Of a stretch of 8,119 nucleotides of DNA, positions 4,659 through 8,119 are shown piece after piece. Source of the stretch: CAYJAD01 sp964370015 (GTDB taxonomy: Bacteria > Desulfobacterota > Desulfovibrionia > Desulfovibrionales > Desulfovibrionaceae); NCBI GenBank assembly GCA_964370015.1, contig CAYJHD010000087.1, forward strand, positions 1 through 8,119, in the 5' to 3' direction. Below the pieces are notes generated by a model. It was not told the DNA's origin, searched no databases, and saw only the letters and a list, made by a program, of their open reading frames with translations. Position 1 is the stretch's first letter, and each line of letters opens with the position of its first letter. Made by a program: the position numbers and the translations under genes.

Positions 4659-6353
4659 ATGAAAATGACTGGTGCACAGATTCTGCTCGAGACATTTAAA
4701 CGCGAAGGCGTAGACACCTTTTTTGGCTACCCTGGCGGGTGTGTCATCGATGTGTATGATGAAATTCCACGCCACCCAGACCTGCGCCATATTCTTGTGC
4801 GTCACGAGCAAGCTGCTGTGCATGCAGCCGATGGCTATGCCCGTGCTTCCGGTAAAGTTGGTACCTGCCTTGTTACTTCAGGACCAGGTGCCACCAATAC
4901 CGTCACAGGCATAGCCACAGCCTACTGCGACTCCATCCCCTTGGTTGTCATCACAGGCCAAGTACCTACTCCACTCATAGGCAATGATGCCTTCCAAGAG
5001 GTAGATATTGTAGGTATTACTCGTCCTTGCACCAAGCACAACTACTTGGTGAAAGACGTGACTCAATTGGCTAAAGTTTTACGCCAAGCTTTTTACCTGG
5101 CACGCTCCGGTCGCCCTGGTCCTGTGCTTGTGGACTTGCCTAAGGATATTATTCAAGCCACCACAGAATTCATTTGGCCAGAAAATGTCCAAATGCGCAG
5201 CTACAACCCCACCTACAGACCCAATCTCAACCAATTGCGTAAGTCTGTAGATATTTTAGCTAAAGCAGAAAAGCCCCTCATTCTCATAGGTGGCGGTGTT
5301 ATCAATGCCGATGCAGCCAAAGCTGTGAAAGATATGGCAGAAACACTGCATATTCCCGTGGCCGGCACCCTCATGGGTCTTGGCGGCTTCCCCGGTGATG
5401 ATCCTTTATGGTGCGGCATGGTGGGCATGCACGGCTGTTATGCTGCCAATATGGCTGTGAACAACTGTGACGCTTTAATATGCGTTGGCGCTCGCTTTGA
5501 CGACCGCGTTACGGGCCGTATTTCTGCCTTTGCTCCCAATGCACGTGTGGTACACATTGACATTGACCCCACTTCCATTCGCAAAAATGTTAAAGTGGAT
5601 GTGCCTGTGGTGGGTGATTGTCGCAAAGCCATGGAAGGCATGCTGGAAATTGCTAAAACTCGTCTTGAAGAAAAAGACTGGCAAGCAGTGCATGGTCCAT
5701 GGGTAGAGCAATTACAAGATTGGGGCAAGCAACATCCTTTGTGCTATACTGAAGGGTCTGCCATTAAGCCCCAAACGGTTATAGAAGCTTTGTATCGCCT
5801 CACCCAAGACAAAGAAACCATCATCGCCACAGAAGTTGGTCAACACCAAATGTGGACTGCGCAATTTTACACCTTCCAAAAGGCGCGTACATTGCTCACT
5901 TCCGGCGGTCTTGGCACCATGGGCTATGGTTTCCCCTCCGCCATTGGCGCGCAGTTTGCCAAACCGGATGCTCTTGTGGTAGCAGTGGCTGGCGACGGCT
6001 CCATACAAATGAATATTCAAGAAATGGCCACGGCGGTGGAAAACAACTTACCGCTCAAAATCCTCATCTTGAACAACCGTAATTTGGGTATGGTACGTCA
6101 ATGGCAAGAGCTCTTTTATAAAAAGAATTACAGCTATACCAATATGGAAGGGCAACCAGACTTTGTGAAACTGGCTGAAGCGTATGGCGCAGAAGGCTAT
6201 CGTATCACCGATGCTGCTGAGCTTGAAAGTACGCTTGCCAAAGCCCTTGCCTCACCCCATACGGCCATCATTGACGTGGTGGTAGAACGTGAAGAAAACG
6301 TAGCCCCCATCGTTCCCGCTGGTGCTGCTTTGAACGAAATGCTGTTAGTCTAG
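4659..6353 (+). CDS. ilvB: Acetolactate synthase, catalytic (large) subunit
   Basis: A 564-aa ThDP enzyme that condenses two pyruvates to 2-acetolactate, or pyruvate with 2-oxobutyrate to 2-aceto-2-hydroxybutyrate, the first common step of branched-chain amino acid synthesis. The N-terminal pyrimidine-binding domain spans about 1-165, with the catalytic Glu50 in VRHEQAAVHAADGYAR and the TSGPGATN block (73-80). The central FAD-associated domain is about 190-330 (GGGVINADA, VGARFDDRVTGR). The C-terminal pyrophosphate domain spans about 380-545, with the ThDP-Mg motif GDGS (445-448) through NN (472-473). VITGQVPTPLIGNDAFQE and QWQELFY, the sites where herbicides bind in plant enzymes, have the usual Pro103 and Trp482. 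Length is normal for AHAS rather than for catabolic AlsS or other ThDP enzymes, and ilvN follows 10 nt later. The ATG at 4659 follows GGAG at 4646. Confidence 0.97.
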   Translation: MKMTGAQILLETFKREGVDTFFGYPGGCVIDVYDEIPRHPDLRHILVRHEQAAVHAADGYARASGKVGTCLVTSGPGATNTVTGIATAYCDSIPLVVITGQVPTPLIGNDAFQEVDIVGITRPCTKHNYLVKDVTQLAKVLRQAFYLARSGRPGPVLVDLPKDIIQATTEFIWPENVQMRSYNPTYRPNLNQLRKSVDILAKAEKPLILIGGGVINADAAKAVKDMAETLHIPVAGTLMGLGGFPGDDPLWCGMVGMHGCYAANMAVNNCDALICVGARFDDRVTGRISAFAPNARVVHIDIDPTSIRKNVKVDVPVVGDCRKAMEGMLEIAKTRLEEKDWQAVHGPWVEQLQDWGKQHPLCYTEGSAIKPQTVIEALYRLTQDKETIIATEVGQHQMWTAQFYTFQKARTLLTSGGLGTMGYGFPSAIGAQFAKPDALVVAVAGDGSIQMNIQEMATAVENNLPLKILILNNRNLGMVRQWQELFYKKNYSYTNMEGQPDFVKLAEAYGAEGYRITDAAELESTLAKALASPHTAIIDVVVEREENVAPIVPAGAALNEMLLV

Positions 6354-6363
6354 GAGAGCTGAA

Positions 6364-6849
6364 ATGCAACATGTTCTTTCTGTCTTGGTAGAAGACGAAC
6401 CAGGTGTTTTGTCTCGCGTGGCCGGCCTTTTTAGCGGGCGCGGTTTTAACATCTGTTCTTTAAACGTAGCCCCCACCTTGGAGCCTGGTGTGTCGCACAT
6501 GACCATCACCACCAAGGGTGATGCTCAAATTATTGAGCAAATCATTAAGCAATTACACAAGCTCATCACCGTTATCAAAGTGCTTGATTTCAGTGAACAT
6601 TGCTCTGTAGAACGCGAAATGATGCTCATAAAAGTGCATGCCGACGGCCCCAATCGCGGTGAAATTTTGCGCACTGTAGAAATTTTCCGTTGCCGCGTCA
6701 TGGACGTAGGTCATACAGAAATGACCATCGAAGCCACAGGCAATCATGAAAAGCTCAATGCTATTATCAACTTATTCCAACGCTTTGGCATAAAAGAAAT
6801 AGCTAGAACTGGAACGGTTGCCATGCGTCGTTCCATGCAACCCGAGTAG
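6364..6849 (+). CDS. ilvN: Acetolactate synthase, regulatory (small) subunit
   Basis: A 161-aa partner of IlvB that raises its activity and transmits feedback inhibition, typically by valine. The N-terminal ACT domain (about 3-75) starts LSVLVEDEPGVLSRVAGLFSG and continues RGFNICSLNVAPT, the effector-binding turn of the family. The C-terminal domain (about 84-158) has REMMLIKV and the usual FGIKEIARTGTVAMRR ending. Length matches the standard IlvN/IlvH small form. GGAGAG (6353-6358) overlaps the ilvB stop region and serves the ATG at 6364, so ilvB and ilvN are tightly coupled. Whether this copy confers valine sensitivity cannot be judged, though the Gly and Asn of the N-terminal turn (Gly14, Asn29) are kept. 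A 208-nt gap with a separate promoter follows before ilvC. Confidence 0.96.
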   Translation: MQHVLSVLVEDEPGVLSRVAGLFSGRGFNICSLNVAPTLEPGVSHMTITTKGDAQIIEQIIKQLHKLITVIKVLDFSEHCSVEREMMLIKVHADGPNRGEILRTVEIFRCRVMDVGHTEMTIEATGNHEKLNAIINLFQRFGIKEIARTGTVAMRRSMQPE

Positions 6850-6962
6850 TTTACCCAAAAAAGTATCGTCTACTGCGTCAGGCTTGTTTTTTGCTTTGGT
6901 CGAGTATGTTCTTATACACTCCCGTCGCAAAAAACTACGCATTCCTTGTATCCGAAACTTTT

Positions 6963-6991
6963 TTGAACAAACTACAGAGATTTTATATAAA
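6963..6991 (+). promoter_or_regulatory. Sigma-70-type promoter of ilvC
   Basis: TTGAAC (6963-6968), 17 bp, TATAAA (6986-6991), in an AT-rich stretch. The predicted start is near 6998, giving a leader of about 60 nt. A small palindrome, CTTAC-ATA-GTAAG (6997-7009), falls on the start site and could be an operator. No leader peptide with branched-chain codons and no T-box-like structure was found in this gap. Confidence 0.65.
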
Positions 6992-7057
6992 ACTTGCTTA
7001 CATAGTAAGATTTGTTTTTAACTAACCTTTAGCTTTGAACATACTGAGGATTTCAAA

Positions 7058-8053
7058 ATGAAAGTGTATTATGAAAAGGACGCTGATCTTTCCTTATTGA
7101 AGGACAAGACAGTAGCTATCATTGGCTATGGTAGCCAAGGCCATGCTCATGCGCAAAACTTGCGCGACTCCGGTGTTAACGTAATCGTTGGTCAACGCCC
7201 CGGTGGTGCCAACTATGAATTAGCCAAAGAGCATGGATTTAGTCCTATGTCTGCTTCTGAAGCTGCTCAAAAAGCTGACTTCATCATGATCTTGTTGCCT
7301 GACCAAGTACAAGCACAAGTTTATGAGCAAGACATTAAGCCCCATTTAAATTCCAGCAAATGCTTGCTTTTCGCTCACGGCTTCAACATTCACTTTGGCC
7401 AAATTGAGCCCCCCAAGGACGTAGACGTATTCCTTATCGCTCCTAAAGGTCCTGGCCACCTTGTACGTCGTACCTACACCGAAGGCGGCGGCGTGCCTTG
7501 CCTCGTAGCCATTCACCAAGACGCCAGCGGCAAGTCCTTAGACAAGGCTCTTGCTTATGCTGCAGGTGTTGGTGGTGCTCGTTCCGGCGTTATCGAAACC
7601 ACTTTCCGTGAAGAAACAGAAACCGACCTTTTCGGTGAACAAGCTGTACTTTGCGGCGGTCTTTCTGCCCTTATTAAATGCGGCTTTGAAACCCTTGTGG
7701 AAGCCGGTTATCAGCCTGAAATGGCTTACTTTGAGTGCTTGCATGAAGTAAAGCTCATCGTGGACCTTATCTACGAAGGTGGCCTTGCTCGTATGCGTTA
7801 CTCCATTTCTGATACCGCTGAGTACGGCGACTATGTAACCGGACCACGCATCATCACCGAAGAAACCAAGAAAGAAATGAAGCGCGTATTGACCGACATC
7901 CAAACCGGTCGTTTTGCTCGTGACTTCATCTTGGAAGCTCGCGCTGGTTACCCTATGTTTAAATCTACTCGTCGCCTTGAGTCTGAGCACGGTATCGAAG
8001 AAGTGGGCGGTCGCCTGCGTGAAATGATGCCTTGGCTCAAGAAAAATGCCTAG
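7058..8053 (+). CDS. ilvC: Ketol-acid reductoisomerase (class I, short form)
   Basis: A 331-aa cytosolic enzyme that rearranges and reduces 2-acetolactate or 2-aceto-2-hydroxybutyrate to the dihydroxy acid, using Mg and NAD(P)H, the second step of branched-chain amino acid synthesis. The Rossmann motif is IIGYGSQGHAHA (21-32). Catalytic residues match the family: His107, Lys130, metal ligands Asp190 and Glu194, and Glu226, Glu230 and Ser251 in the knotted C-terminal domain (about 182-327). The cofactor loop VGQRPGGANYELAKEHG (44-60) keeps Arg47 but has Gly50 and Asn52 where many NADPH enzymes have Ser/Thr to hold the 2'-phosphate. GAGGA (7046-7050) precedes the ATG. Codon choice leans to ATC, GAC, TTC, CGT and GGT, unlike its neighbours, as expected for a highly expressed gene. 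It has its own promoter. Confidence 0.97.
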   Translation: MKVYYEKDADLSLLKDKTVAIIGYGSQGHAHAQNLRDSGVNVIVGQRPGGANYELAKEHGFSPMSASEAAQKADFIMILLPDQVQAQVYEQDIKPHLNSSKCLLFAHGFNIHFGQIEPPKDVDVFLIAPKGPGHLVRRTYTEGGGVPCLVAIHQDASGKSLDKALAYAAGVGGARSGVIETTFREETETDLFGEQAVLCGGLSALIKCGFETLVEAGYQPEMAYFECLHEVKLIVDLIYEGGLARMRYSISDTAEYGDYVTGPRIITEETKKEMKRVLTDIQTGRFARDFILEARAGYPMFKSTRRLESEHGIEEVGGRLREMMPWLKKNA

Positions 8054-8074
8054 GTTTTAGTTTAGTTTTTATTT

Positions 8075-8116
8075 TGTGGGAGGGGGAACTTTTTATAAAA
8101 AGTTCCCCCTCCCACA
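8075..8116 (+). terminator. Perfect 42-bp palindrome after ilvC
   Basis: The sequence from 8075 to 8095 is exactly repeated in reverse complement from 8096 to 8116, giving 21-bp arms with no loop on paper. The outer part is G-rich/C-rich (TGTGGGAGGGGGAAC) and the core is TTTTTATAAAAA. It lies 21 nt after the ilvC stop, so a role in ending or protecting the ilvC mRNA is likely. No T-run follows the second arm; T-rich DNA lies before it, and the T-run inside is part of the stem. It is therefore not a textbook intrinsic terminator in either direction. Confidence 0.6.
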
Positions 8117-8119
8117 CCC

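Noticed and set aside
6818..7021. Small plus-strand frame spanning the ilvN end and the ilvBN-ilvC gap, as a possible leader peptide
   Set aside because: It begins inside ilvN, has no ribosome site, and shows no cluster of Leu, Ile or Val codons next to a terminator as an attenuator would.
7538..7990. Open frame of 150 codons on the minus strand inside ilvC
   Set aside because: It is the mirror of a well-supported ilvC with biased codons, has no ribosome site worth noting and no recognisable protein content.

Overview
The window reads as an ordinary chromosomal stretch of a Gram-negative anaerobe, most likely a member of the Desulfovibrionaceae (sulfate-reducing or related Desulfobacterota) with moderate GC. 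This placement is inference: it rests on the style of the TatA, tandem-ACT, acetolactate synthase and ketol-acid reductoisomerase proteins and on gene order as remembered, not on a search. There are no mobile elements, CRISPR arrays, tRNAs or rRNAs. Nearly all the sequence is coding.

Left part, minus strand (1-2238). From right to left: tatA (twin-arginine translocase pore subunit), a tandem-ACT-domain protein 26 nt behind it, a good intrinsic terminator, an amidohydrolase of the SAH/MTA or aminofutalosine deaminase type, a short gap, and the N-terminal 35 codons of an Hpt-type phosphorelay protein that runs off the left edge. tatA has a strong sigma-70-type promoter (TTGACC-17-TATAAG).

Middle (2239-2533). 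A divergent intergenic region of about 295 bases holds the tatA promoter, a second strong promoter facing right (TTGATT-17-TATAGT) and three separate inverted repeats, one overlapping the right-facing -10 box.

Right part, plus strand (2534-8119). An unrecognised 278-aa soluble protein is followed 2 nt later by a HAD phosphatase, then a YggT-family membrane protein. After an 81-nt gap with a weak GC palindrome comes a small YdcH/DUF465-like coiled-coil protein whose stop lies 3 nt before ilvB. ilvB and ilvN (acetolactate synthase large and small subunits) are 10 nt apart. A 208-nt gap with its own promoter (TTGAAC-17-TATAAA) precedes ilvC. IlvBN and IlvC carry out the first two shared steps of valine, leucine and isoleucine synthesis, so the right half is the core of the branched-chain amino acid pathway. 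A perfect 42-bp palindrome lies 21 nt after the ilvC stop.

I see no convincing undescribed system. The items most worth a second look are the unknown 278-aa protein coupled to the HAD phosphatase, the dyad-rich divergent promoter region, the unusual cofactor loop of IlvC, and the long palindrome after ilvC.
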